Below, piece by piece: positions 19,809 through 27,559 of a DNA stretch of 64,000 nucleotides (position 1 is the stretch's first letter; each line of letters begins with the position of its first letter). The notes under the pieces are model-generated. The model was given only the letters and a program-made list of their open reading frames with translations, had not been told where the DNA came from and searched no databases. A program made the translations under genes and the position numbers. Origin of the DNA: Denitratisoma sp. DHT3 (GTDB taxonomy: Bacteria; Pseudomonadota; Gammaproteobacteria; Burkholderiales; Rhodocyclaceae); assembly GCF_007833355.1 (NCBI RefSeq), contig NZ_CP020914.1:978047-1042046 (forward strand), written 5' to 3'.

Positions 19809-20636
19809 ATGAAACTTGCAAACAGGATCGCACTGGTCACCGGCGCCGGTTCCGGCATCGGGCGGGCCACGGCCCGCCGCCTGGCCCAGGAAGGCGCCGC
19901 CGTGGTGGCGGTGGACCTCAACCAGGCCGCGGCGGAGGACACCATCGACACCGTCAACAGCCGGAACGACTGCCTCGCGCTGGCCTGCAACGTCGCCGAC
20001 AGCGCGGCGGTGGCGAAGGTGATGGCCCAGGTGGAGCAGCGCTACGGCCGCATCGACATCCTGGTCAACAACGCCGGCATCGGCAGCGCGCCGGGCGACG
20101 GCTTTGCCGCGCAACTGGGACGCATGGCGGAGCGCGCCGAACAGATGAAGCGCGGCGAGACGCCCACGGTCCATGCCGACCTGATCACCGACATGGAGGA
20201 TGACGGCTTCTGGGGCGTGATGAAGGTCAATCTGGGAGGCACCTTCTATTTCTGCCGCGAGGCGGTGCGCCTGATGGCCAAGACCGGCACCCAGGGCTCC
20301 ATCGTCAATATCGCCAGCACCTCGGCCCTCTCCGGCGAAGGCGCCCTGCACTACGCCGCATCGAAATCCGCGCTGCTGGGCCTGACCAAGAGCCTGGCCC
20401 GGGAACTCGCCACACGCGGCATCCGGGTCAATGCCATCTGCCCCGGACCGACCAATACCCCGATCCTCGGCGGCATCGGCGACGACTGGATCCAGGCCAT
20501 GATCAACGGCACCCTGATCGGCCGCCTCTGCGAGCCCGAGGAAATCGCCGCAACCGTGTCGTTCCTCGCCTCCGGCGAGGGCTCGGCCTTCACCGGCCAG
20601 ACCTTGGCCGCCAACGGCGGCAGCTATCTGATTTGA
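19809..20636 (+). CDS. Short-chain dehydrogenase/reductase (SDR), first of two
   Basis: NAD(P)-dependent oxidoreductase of the classical SDR type, 275 residues. ATG 19809 has GAGGAG 5 bp upstream, and the Rossmann motif TGAGSGIG begins about 12 residues in. It has NNAGIG, a catalytic Ser in STSALSG, and Tyr-x3-Lys in HYAASKSAL. A roughly 30-residue insertion after NNAG (rich in Met, Arg and Glu) is longer than in typical 250-residue SDRs and may shape the substrate pocket. The next SDR starts 14 bp after the stop. Substrate unknown; hydroxysteroid or hydroxyacyl alcohols are possible from context only. Confidence 0.9.
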   Translation: MKLANRIALVTGAGSGIGRATARRLAQEGAAVVAVDLNQAAAEDTIDTVNSRNDCLALACNVADSAAVAKVMAQVEQRYGRIDILVNNAGIGSAPGDGFAAQLGRMAERAEQMKRGETPTVHADLITDMEDDGFWGVMKVNLGGTFYFCREAVRLMAKTGTQGSIVNIASTSALSGEGALHYAASKSALLGLTKSLARELATRGIRVNAICPGPTNTPILGGIGDDWIQAMINGTLIGRLCEPEEIAATVSFLASGEGSAFTGQTLAANGGSYLI

Positions 20637-20650
20637 ACGGGAGAACGAAC

Positions 20651-21433
20651 ATGACCCAACGTTTCGCCAACAAGGTCGCCCTGATCACCGGCGGTTCCAG
20701 CGGCATCGGCGCCGCCACCGCCAAGCGCCTGGCCGCCGAGGGCGGCATGGCCATGATCTGCGGCCGCCGCCAGCAGCCGCTGGAGGAAGTGGTGGCCGCA
20801 ATCCGCGCCCAGGGCGGCCAGGCCGACTGGGTGATCGCCGACGTTTCCGACGAGGCGGCCGTCAATGCCGCCGTCGCCGAAACCGTGAAGCGCCACGGCC
20901 GGCTCGACATCCTGATCAACAACGCCGCCACCGTGGTCTGGGCGATGATCGAGGGCAGCAATACCGCCGACTGGAACGCCTGCCTGCAGGGTTCGCTCTC
21001 CAGCGTCTATTTCGGCACCCGCGCGGTGCTGCCGCAGATGAAGAAACAGGGCGGCGGCGCCATCGTCAACATCTCTTCCGTCTGCGGCCTGCTGGGCTCG
21101 CCGGGCATGAGCGCCTACGGCGCGGCCAAGGCCGGCATGATCAGCTTTTCCCAGGTGGCGGCGCTGGAAGGCGCGGCCGACAACATCCGGGTCAATGTGG
21201 TGATCCCCGGCATCGTCATGACGCCGCCCACGGCGGCAGTCATGCCCGACGAGAACGCGGTCAAGGCCTCCGCTCGCGCGGTGCCCCTGCGCCGCATCGG
21301 CAAACCCGAGGAACTCGCCGCGGCGATCCTGTTCCTGGCCGCCGACGAGGCCTCCTACATCACCGGCACCACCCTGACGGTGGACGGCGGCAAGACCTGC
21401 GAACTCAACACCGGCGCCGCCGATTTCAGTTGA
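20651..21433 (+). CDS. Short-chain dehydrogenase/reductase (SDR), second of two
   Basis: 260-residue classical SDR with TGGSSGIG near residue 12, NNAATVV, Ser in NISSVCG and Tyr-x3-Lys in YGAAKAG. ATG 20651 follows GGGAGAACGAAC. The order SDR, SDR, Old Yellow Enzyme, TetR in one direction with short gaps suggests one operon for carbonyl and C=C redox chemistry on a common substrate. It is only distantly related to the first SDR. Confidence 0.9.
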   Translation: MTQRFANKVALITGGSSGIGAATAKRLAAEGGMAMICGRRQQPLEEVVAAIRAQGGQADWVIADVSDEAAVNAAVAETVKRHGRLDILINNAATVVWAMIEGSNTADWNACLQGSLSSVYFGTRAVLPQMKKQGGGAIVNISSVCGLLGSPGMSAYGAAKAGMISFSQVAALEGAADNIRVNVVIPGIVMTPPTAAVMPDENAVKASARAVPLRRIGKPEELAAAILFLAADEASYITGTTLTVDGGKTCELNTGAADFS

Positions 21434-21543
21434 ACGACCGGCAGCGGTGGCTGCCCTCACCCCCATCCCCTCTCCCACACGTGGGCGAGGGGCGCTTTCG
21501 GAAGCCGCCATGCGACTTTCATGGTAACGGAAGGAAATCATTC

Positions 21544-22608
21544 ATGAGCGTGACCCTGTTCGACCCCCTGCAACTCGGCGACATCGCCCTGTCCAACCGC
21601 GTGGTGATGGCGCCGATGACGCGCAGCCGCGCCAGCGAGGGCGACATGCCCAACGACCAGATGGTGGAGTACTACCGTCAGCGCGCCACGGCGGGCCTGA
21701 TCATCACCGAGGGGGTGCATCCCAGCAAGACCGGCAAGGGCTACTGCCGCACGCCGGGGCTGTTCACCGACGCGCAGGTGGCCGGCTGGCGCAAGGTGAC
21801 CGACGCGGTCCATGCCGAAGGCGGCAAGATCGTCGCCCAGCTGATGCACGTGGGCCGGGTGGCGGCACGTCCCAACAAGGACGCCGACGCCGAGACCGTG
21901 GCCCCCTCCGCGATTCGCGCCAACGTCCAGCTGTATACCGACAGCGCCGGCATGGTGGCCACGGAAATGCCCCGCGCCCTGGAAACCCGCGAGATTCCCG
22001 GCGTCATCGCCGAGTACGCGCACTCCGCGCGCTGTGCCATGGCGGCCGGTTTCGACGGCGTGGAACTGCATTGCGCCAGCGGCTACCTGCCCGCCCAGTT
22101 CCTCCACTCCAGCAGCAACCAGCGCACCGACGCCTACGGCGGCAGCGTCCTGAACCGCATCCGGTTCGTGGTGGAAACCCTGGAAGCCCTTGCCGGCGCC
22201 ATCGGCGCCGGCAAGGTCGGCTACCGCATCTGCCCGGGCAATCCCTTCAACGACGTGAAGGACGACAATCCCGCCGAAACCTTCGGCGCCCTGCTGGCCG
22301 CCACGGCCAACATGGGGCTCTCCTACCTGCATGCGATCCAGATGCCTCAGCTGGGCATCGACTGCCAGGCGCTGGCCCGCCCCCTGTTCAGGAACAACCT
22401 GATCATCAACGAGAGCTTCGACCTGGAGAAGGGCCGCCAGGCCCTGGCCGACGGCCAGGCCGACGCGGTGGCCTACGGCCGCCTCTACATTTCGAATCCG
22501 GATCTGGTGCGTCGTTTCCGCGAGGGTCTGCCGCTCGCCAGGTTCGATCCCAACACCCTGTATACTCTGGGAGGAAAAGGCTACATCGACTATCCGCCCG
22601 CCCCTTGA
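21544..22608 (+). CDS. Old Yellow Enzyme family NADH:flavin oxidoreductase
   Basis: FMN-dependent ene-reductase (NemA/OYE family), 354 residues, that would reduce activated C=C bonds of enones. ATG 21544 follows GGAAGGAAATCATTC; an earlier in-frame ATG (21430) would translate a hairpin repeat and is rejected. Motifs are MAPMTRSRA, GLIITEG, QLMHVGRV, GFDGVELHCASGYLPAQFL and AYGRLYISNPDL. In OYE proteins the pair that holds the substrate carbonyl is His-x-x-Asn or His-x-x-His; here it reads His-Cys-Ala-Ser, so the second residue is Ser. This may alter specificity. Confidence 0.92.
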   Translation: MSVTLFDPLQLGDIALSNRVVMAPMTRSRASEGDMPNDQMVEYYRQRATAGLIITEGVHPSKTGKGYCRTPGLFTDAQVAGWRKVTDAVHAEGGKIVAQLMHVGRVAARPNKDADAETVAPSAIRANVQLYTDSAGMVATEMPRALETREIPGVIAEYAHSARCAMAAGFDGVELHCASGYLPAQFLHSSSNQRTDAYGGSVLNRIRFVVETLEALAGAIGAGKVGYRICPGNPFNDVKDDNPAETFGALLAATANMGLSYLHAIQMPQLGIDCQALARPLFRNNLIINESFDLEKGRQALADGQADAVAYGRLYISNPDLVRRFREGLPLARFDPNTLYTLGGKGYIDYPPAP

Positions 22609-22683
22609 GGCAGCGCAGTATCATGACCGATGTTCCGCCAGCCGGCCTGCTTCCCGAGGCCGGCATCTCTCCCTGAAGGATCG

Positions 22684-23373
22684 ATGCGCAAGCCCACCCA
22701 GATGCCCCACTCGCCCGGCACCCTGCCCAAGCCCCGCAAGACTCCGCGTCAGCAGCGCTCCCAGGCGACGGTGGGCTACATCGTCGAGGCGGCCCGGCAG
22801 ATCCTCTACAGCGAGGGCGTCGAGGCGGTCACCACGCGCCGGGTGGCGGAACGCTCCGGCGTCGCGGTCGGCTCCCTGTATCAGTACTTCCCCAACCGCG
22901 ATGCCATCCTGGCGCGCCTTGCCGAGGAAGAAGTGATCCGCGAATCCGCGGCGATGCAGCAGTATTTCAACGAGATCCGCAAGCTGCCGATCCACGAGCA
23001 TCTGCTCCTGGTCAGCAACCGCATCGTCGAAACCGAACGCCGCATGCTGGCTTTCGGCGGCGATTTCTATCGGCGCTACGTGCAGCATTATCAGGTCGTG
23101 CAGCGGGTGGGCAAGATCAATGCGGGGGAAATCCTGGATGTCGAGACGCTGCTGCTCGACAGCCAAAAGAACCTCGAACTGCATGGCGACGAGATCTGCG
23201 AAACGGATCTGAAGCTGGCGGCCTATCTGCTGGCGCGCGGCATACCGGCGATGCTGCGCTCCATGGTCTCCGAGCGCCCGGAACTGCTCGCGTCGCCGCG
23301 CCTTTCCCTGATCCTGTCGCGACTCTCCCTCGCCATCGTCGATGGCGTGAAAACCGCCGATCCGGAACGCTGA
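22684..23373 (+). CDS. TetR-family transcriptional regulator
   Basis: 229-residue repressor-type protein. ATG 22684 has GAAGGA just upstream. The N-terminal HTH domain (about 22-70) includes VEAVTTRRVAERSGVAVG and LYQYFPNRDAIL; the C-terminal ligand domain is unrelated to known drug regulators by eye. It follows the Old Yellow Enzyme gene by 75 bp and may control this operon or the divergent-facing minus-strand block. Its recognition region is almost the same as in the TetR at 55748. Confidence 0.92.
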   Translation: MRKPTQMPHSPGTLPKPRKTPRQQRSQATVGYIVEAARQILYSEGVEAVTTRRVAERSGVAVGSLYQYFPNRDAILARLAEEEVIRESAAMQQYFNEIRKLPIHEHLLLVSNRIVETERRMLAFGGDFYRRYVQHYQVVQRVGKINAGEILDVETLLLDSQKNLELHGDEICETDLKLAAYLLARGIPAMLRSMVSERPELLASPRLSLILSRLSLAIVDGVKTADPER

Positions 23374-23387
23374 CCGGAAAGGCCGCT

Positions 23388-23460
23388 CCCTTCGCCCCCC
23401 GGGGGCGTGGCGGCGCCGAGGGGATGCGGCGGGCGCCGCGAGCCGCTTTTCGCAACAAAG
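23388..23460 (+). repeat. Dispersed intergenic repeat, copy B
   Basis: Shares GGCGCCGAGGGG followed by TGCGGC and GCCGCG-GCCGCT with copy A at 2788-2823, in the same orientation. Confidence 0.65.
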
Positions 23461-23483
23461 TTATCCCCAGATTCTGTGGACAA
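23461..23483. other. Inverted pair of DnaA-box-like 9-mers
   Basis: TTATCCCCA and, inverted, TTGTCCACA each differ by one base from the DnaA consensus TTATCCACA, separated by 5 bp. No other origin features are nearby. Confidence 0.35.
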
Positions 23484-23650
23484 TCAGGGGGGCTGGCGGG
23501 AATTCTCCTTTTCCATCAAGCCCAACTGGTCCGCGCCCAATTTCGAGGCAACGCCGATCCGATACGGACACCGTTCGCCCATGTCGACAGCAACTGCCAG
23601 GAACATGTCCCGGAGGAGGAACCAGTATGTGCTTTTCCGCCGGACCGTCC

Positions 23651-23760
23651 CGAGCAAAAGCGGCCCGCGGCGCCCGCCGCAACCCACCGCAGCTCGACGC
23701 ATCTCCAATCGAGCGCAGCGCGCCGTGTCGCCCCCTCCCCCCGGAGGGGGGCGAACCTCA
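23651..23760 (-). repeat. Dispersed intergenic repeat, copy C (inverted)
   Basis: The reverse complement matches copy B around GGCGGGCGCCGCG-GCCGCTTTT. Its right half (ATCGAGCGCAGCG, CCGGAGGGGGGCGA) matches copy D at 38958-39003. Confidence 0.65.
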
Positions 23761-23761
23761 G

Positions 23762-26107
23762 TCAGAGCTTGCCCAGCCCGGCCAGGATCTTTTCCGGCGT
23801 GATCGGCAGTTGCGTGAAGCGCACGCCGATGGCGTCGTGGATCGCGTTGGCGATCGCCGGCGCCGGCGTGATCACGCAGCATTCGCCCAGGCTCTTGGCG
23901 CCGAACGGGCCGGTGGGCTCGTCGGTCTCGACGAAGATGCTGTCCATCCGGCGCGGCATTTCCAGCGCGGTCGGAATCTTGTAGTCGAGGAAGTCGGAAG
24001 TCAGGCAGGCGCCGGTCTCCGCGTCGAACTGGATCTGCTCCATCAGCGCATAGCCCATGCCCTGCTGGAACCCGCCTTCCACCTGGCCCTCGGCGGCCTT
24101 CGGGTTGATCGCCCGGCCGATGTCGTGGGCATACACGGCGTGCAGCACCTTGACCTCGCCGGTCTCGATGTCCACCTCCACCTCGACGAACTGCGCGGCG
24201 CAGGGCGTCGGATTGGACTTGGGCGACAGGCTGGCGACGCCGATGATGGTGCCCTTCTCCTCGATCGTCGTCGGCTTCGGGCCTTCCGCGGTCATCTGCA
24301 CGAAGGGCGACTCGGCCCGCTGCGCGACCTCGGCGATGGAGAGCGAGCGGCCCGGCGCGCCCTTGACGCCGACGCGGCCGTTGGCGGATTCCAGATCGTC
24401 CGGGCTGGCTTCCAGCATCAGCGCCGCCACCTCGAACAGGCGCTTCTTCGCCGCCGCGGCGGCGGCCTTGACGGCGTTGCCCGAGGAATAGGTGACCCGG
24501 CTGGCGTGGGTGGGCGCGTCGAACGGAACCGTGTCCGAATCGACGCCGCTGCTCATGCGCACCGCCCCCGCCGGCAGCCCCAGTTCCTCGGCGGCGATCT
24601 GGCACAGGGTGGTGATCTGGCCGGAGCCGATGTCCATCGAAGCCGAGGCGAGGTCGGCGGTGCCGTCGCGGTTGAGCTTGACGATCGCGCCGGAGTGCTC
24701 GTAGATGTCCGGAAAGCCCATGCAGCCGCTGACCCAGACCGGATGCACCGCCAGGCCGATGCCGCGGCGCTTGCTGCCCTCGCCCTCGCTCCGCAGCGCC
24801 GACTTGCGCTCCGGCCAGCCGATCTTCTCGGCGCCCTGGCGCAGGCACTCGTCGAGGCCGTAGGTCTCCAGGGTGAACGCCGGGTTGAAGGGATGGGGCT
24901 CGCCTTTCTTGCGGGCGTTCTTCAGCCGCATCTCGATCGGATCGAGACCGAGCTTGTGGCAGATCTCGTCGATCTGCGACTCCACCGCGAAGCTGCCCTG
25001 GGGCGCGCCGTAGCCGCGATAACCGCCGCCGATCATGTTGTTGGTGTAGACCGTGTACCCCTCCCATCTCTGGTGGGGCGCGTGGTAGTTGAAGAACAGG
25101 CCGAAGGCGCCGTGCACCATGATCACCTCGGAACCGTGGGTGGCGTGGGCGCCGCAGTCGAGGATGCTCTTGGCGTAGCGCGCGGTGAAGGTGCCGTCCT
25201 TCTTGACCCCGGTCTTCAGGTACACCTTGATCGGGTTGCGGGTGGTGGTGATGAAGTCCTCGTGGCGGGTCTGCTCCAGCCGCACCGGGCGGCCGCCGGT
25301 CTTCTTGCTGAGCAGCGCCGCCACCGGCTCCATCGAGGTGAGTTCGAGCTTGCCGCCGAAACCGCCGCCGATGTAGGGCGACTTGATCACCTTGACCTTG
25401 CTCTCCGGCAGCCGCAGGGCGAAGGCCAGCTTCTCGCGGGTGCCGAACAGGTGCTGGGTGGTGACGTGGATGGTGACGTTGTCCTGGCGGTCCATCTCCA
25501 CCACGCAGACCCGGGGCTCCATGTAGCAGGTGTGCACCCGCTGGGTCTCGTAGACGCCCTCGAACACGTAGTCCGCCTCGGCGAAGCCCTGCTCCAGGTC
25601 GCCGTAGGCGAAGGAGGGATTCTTGGCGATGTTGTTCGGCGCCTCGGCGTGCAGCTGCGGCGCGCCGTCCTTCATCGCTTCCTCGGGATCGAAGATGGCG
25701 GGCAGTTCCTCGTACTCCACATCGATCAATTCCAGCGCGGCCTCGGCGATCTCGGCCGAGGTCGCCGCCACCGCCGCCACCGGCTGGCCGACGTAGCGCA
25801 CGATCTCGCCGTTCATCACGTCGAAATCGAGAACCATGCTGGGCGCCTGCACCGGCACGAAGAACACCGGGCAGAACTTGACCTGCGGCACGTCCTGCGG
25901 CAGCAGCACCGCCTTGACGCCGGGCAGCCTCTCGGCGCGCGAGGCGTCGATGGAGACGATCCGCGCGTGGGCGTAGGGACTGCGCAGCATCTTGGCGTGC
26001 AGCATTCCCGGCAGTCGCACATTGACCGGGTAGCCCTTGCCCCCGGTCACCTTGTCGTAGGCGTCGGGCCGCTCCACGCTATGCCCGACGACGTTCATCT
26101 TGCTCAT
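23762..26107 (-). CDS. Molybdenum hydroxylase (xanthine dehydrogenase family), molybdopterin catalytic subunit
   Basis: 781-residue large subunit of a heterotrimeric Mo enzyme that hydroxylates or hydrates its substrate with water as oxygen donor. Visible motifs are GKGYPVNVRLPGMLHAKMLR, IGGGFGGK (first cofactor loop), GGGYRGYGAPQG and the catalytic Glu742 in GAKSLGE. No CO-dehydrogenase-type active-site Cys loop (VAYRCSF) is present. The start codon overlaps no other gene; the 2Fe-2S subunit stop is 70 bp upstream. Subunit order FAD, 2Fe-2S, Mo and the DUF1302/DUF1329 partners indicate one operon. Substrate unknown; the AtcABC 1-testosterone hydratase/dehydrogenase of anaerobic steroid degraders is one XO-family candidate to compare (inference). 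Confidence 0.93.
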   Translation of the reverse strand: MSKMNVVGHSVERPDAYDKVTGGKGYPVNVRLPGMLHAKMLRSPYAHARIVSIDASRAERLPGVKAVLLPQDVPQVKFCPVFFVPVQAPSMVLDFDVMNGEIVRYVGQPVAAVAATSAEIAEAALELIDVEYEELPAIFDPEEAMKDGAPQLHAEAPNNIAKNPSFAYGDLEQGFAEADYVFEGVYETQRVHTCYMEPRVCVVEMDRQDNVTIHVTTQHLFGTREKLAFALRLPESKVKVIKSPYIGGGFGGKLELTSMEPVAALLSKKTGGRPVRLEQTRHEDFITTTRNPIKVYLKTGVKKDGTFTARYAKSILDCGAHATHGSEVIMVHGAFGLFFNYHAPHQRWEGYTVYTNNMIGGGYRGYGAPQGSFAVESQIDEICHKLGLDPIEMRLKNARKKGEPHPFNPAFTLETYGLDECLRQGAEKIGWPERKSALRSEGEGSKRRGIGLAVHPVWVSGCMGFPDIYEHSGAIVKLNRDGTADLASASMDIGSGQITTLCQIAAEELGLPAGAVRMSSGVDSDTVPFDAPTHASRVTYSSGNAVKAAAAAAKKRLFEVAALMLEASPDDLESANGRVGVKGAPGRSLSIAEVAQRAESPFVQMTAEGPKPTTIEEKGTIIGVASLSPKSNPTPCAAQFVEVEVDIETGEVKVLHAVYAHDIGRAINPKAAEGQVEGGFQQGMGYALMEQIQFDAETGACLTSDFLDYKIPTALEMPRRMDSIFVETDEPTGPFGAKSLGECCVITPAPAIANAIHDAIGVRFTQLPITPEKILAGLGKL

Positions 26108-26177
26108 AGTGTCGCCCTCAAGAACTCATGCCGGGCGCGGCGCCAGCGGGCGACGCATCCGGCCGATCAATCAACGT

Positions 26178-26639
26178 TCAACGTTCCGACGCCAGCTTCA
26201 CCGCGTCGACGATCTTGGCGTAGCCGGTGCAGCGGCAGAGGTTGCCGGAAATGCCCTGGCGGATCTGCTCCTCATCCGGATGCGGACATTCGTCGAGCAG
26301 CTGCTTGGCCGACATCATCATCCCGCAGGTGCAGTAGCCGCACTGGACCGCGCCCGCCTCGATGAAGGCCGACTGCAACGGATGCAGCTCGGCGCCGGAG
26401 GACAGGCCCTCGGCGGTGGTGATGCTGGCGCCGTCGTGGGACAGGGCGTAGCACATGCAGGAATACACCGCCTTGCCGTCGACATGGACGGTGCAGCAGC
26501 CGCAGCCGCCGCTGTCGCAGCCGCGCTTGGGTCCGTTGAGGCCGAGTTCGTCGCGCAGCACCTTGAGCAGGGTCGCGTCCTGCTCCACGGCGATCTGGTG
26601 GGACTCGCCATTCACTTCGAGATTGAGCATCTGTTTCAC
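26178..26639 (-). CDS. Molybdenum hydroxylase, 2Fe-2S subunit
   Basis: 153-residue electron-transfer subunit with two 2Fe-2S sites. The plant-type site uses Cys41, 46, 49 and 61 (CDSGGCGCCT); the alpha-helical site uses Cys100, 103, 135 and 137 (QCGYCTCGM; GNLCRCTGY). All eight ligands are present. There is no signal peptide, so the enzyme is cytoplasmic. It lies 13 bp after the FAD subunit gene. Confidence 0.95.
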   Translation of the reverse strand: MKQMLNLEVNGESHQIAVEQDATLLKVLRDELGLNGPKRGCDSGGCGCCTVHVDGKAVYSCMCYALSHDGASITTAEGLSSGAELHPLQSAFIEAGAVQCGYCTCGMMMSAKQLLDECPHPDEEQIRQGISGNLCRCTGYAKIVDAVKLASER

Positions 26640-26652
26640 GGTTGTGCCCCTT

Positions 26653-27525
26653 TCATTGCAAGCGCGCCACGGCCCGTTCCAGGGTCCGACGGGTGATCAC
26701 CTTCGCCATCGCGCGGCGGTAGTCGGCCGAGGCGCGATGGTCGGACATCGGATCGATGTCGCCGACCACCGCGTCGGCGGCCGCCCGCAGCGTCTCCCCG
26801 TCCAGCCGGCGCCCCGTCAGCAGATTCTCCGCCGCCGGGCTGCGCACCACCGAATCGGCGACGCCGCCGCCCAGCGCCACGCGGGCCTCGGTGCAGACGC
26901 CCGCGCCGTCCACCGTCAGGCGCGCGGCGGCGTTGACGATGGCCAGGTCGTTGGCGTTGCCTTCCAGCTTGATGAAGGCGCCCACCGTCCGTCCCTCCGG
27001 CCGCGGCAGGGAAACCCCGGTCACGAATTCGCCGGGCTCCAGAGCGGAGGCGAACAGGCCGACGAAGAATTCCGGCAGCGGAATCCGCCGCTCGCCCTCG
27101 CCACCCTTGGCCGTCACCACGCCGTCCAGCGCCACCAGCGCGGTGGGGATGTCGAAGAAGGGACAGGAGGCGGCGACGCAGCCACCCACCGTGGCCGTGT
27201 TGCGGATCTGCGCCGGCGGGTACTCCAGGGCATCGGCCAGGGCCGAGAGCCAGGAGGACGATTGCACCGCCTCGTGCCGCCGGAGCTGGGCGAAGGTCGT
27301 CGTCGCGCCGATCTCCAGCCCGTCGGACCCGGCCTGGATGGTGCCGAGCCCGACCTTCCGCAGATCCACCAGGGCCTCCACGTCGCTCAGCAGACCCCGC
27401 GCCTCCAGCCCGTGGAGAAAGGTCCCGCCCGACAGGATCAGGGTTTCCTCGTCCCGCGACAGGAGTGCCAGCGCCTCCGCCACACTGGCGGGGGCGTGGA
27501 ACGCTCTCAATTTGGTCAAAGCCAT
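26653..27525 (-). CDS. Molybdenum hydroxylase, FAD-binding subunit
   Basis: 290-residue FAD subunit (CoxM type) that hands electrons on to an acceptor. The FAD loops LSGGTFLHGLEARGLL (expected AGGT-type) and IGATTTFAQL and the NTATVGGCVA motif are seen. It lacks the extra Cys-rich insert that holds a 4Fe-4S cluster in 4-hydroxybenzoyl-CoA reductase, so that enzyme is unlikely. The DUF1329 gene ends 34 bp upstream in the same direction. Confidence 0.93.
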   Translation of the reverse strand: MALTKLRAFHAPASVAEALALLSRDEETLILSGGTFLHGLEARGLLSDVEALVDLRKVGLGTIQAGSDGLEIGATTTFAQLRRHEAVQSSSWLSALADALEYPPAQIRNTATVGGCVAASCPFFDIPTALVALDGVVTAKGGEGERRIPLPEFFVGLFASALEPGEFVTGVSLPRPEGRTVGAFIKLEGNANDLAIVNAAARLTVDGAGVCTEARVALGGGVADSVVRSPAAENLLTGRRLDGETLRAAADAVVGDIDPMSDHRASADYRRAMAKVITRRTLERAVARLQ

Positions 27526-27559
27526 GACTGCTCCCGATTCTCAGGTGGAACGCGGCGCA

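Larger units (their letters stand above)
23374..23761. other. Gene-free region with an inverted pair of dispersed repeats
   Basis: Lies between the convergent ends of the TetR gene and the molybdenum hydroxylase gene. Repeat copy B (23388-23460) and inverted copy C (23651-23760) flank about 190 bp. That middle part holds a DnaA-box-like inverted pair (23461-23483) and a short start-like ATG at 23627 behind GGAGGAGG. Open frames here lack coding character, and no clear rho-independent terminator is visible. Confidence 0.6.

Noticed and set aside
21456..21505. CRISPR or IS end at the hairpin before the Old Yellow Enzyme gene
   Set aside because: A single small CCCTCTCCC/GGGCGAGGGG-type hairpin without spacers, repeats or a transposase; no CRISPR array or transposase gene was found in the window.
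23627..26365. 912-residue plus-strand open frame
   Set aside because: Antisense to the Mo hydroxylase genes, His/Arg-rich shadow translation with no domain and no sensible start beyond the first few codons.
26653..27525. 4-hydroxybenzoyl-CoA reductase beta subunit
   Set aside because: The Cys-rich 4Fe-4S insert that marks that enzyme is absent.
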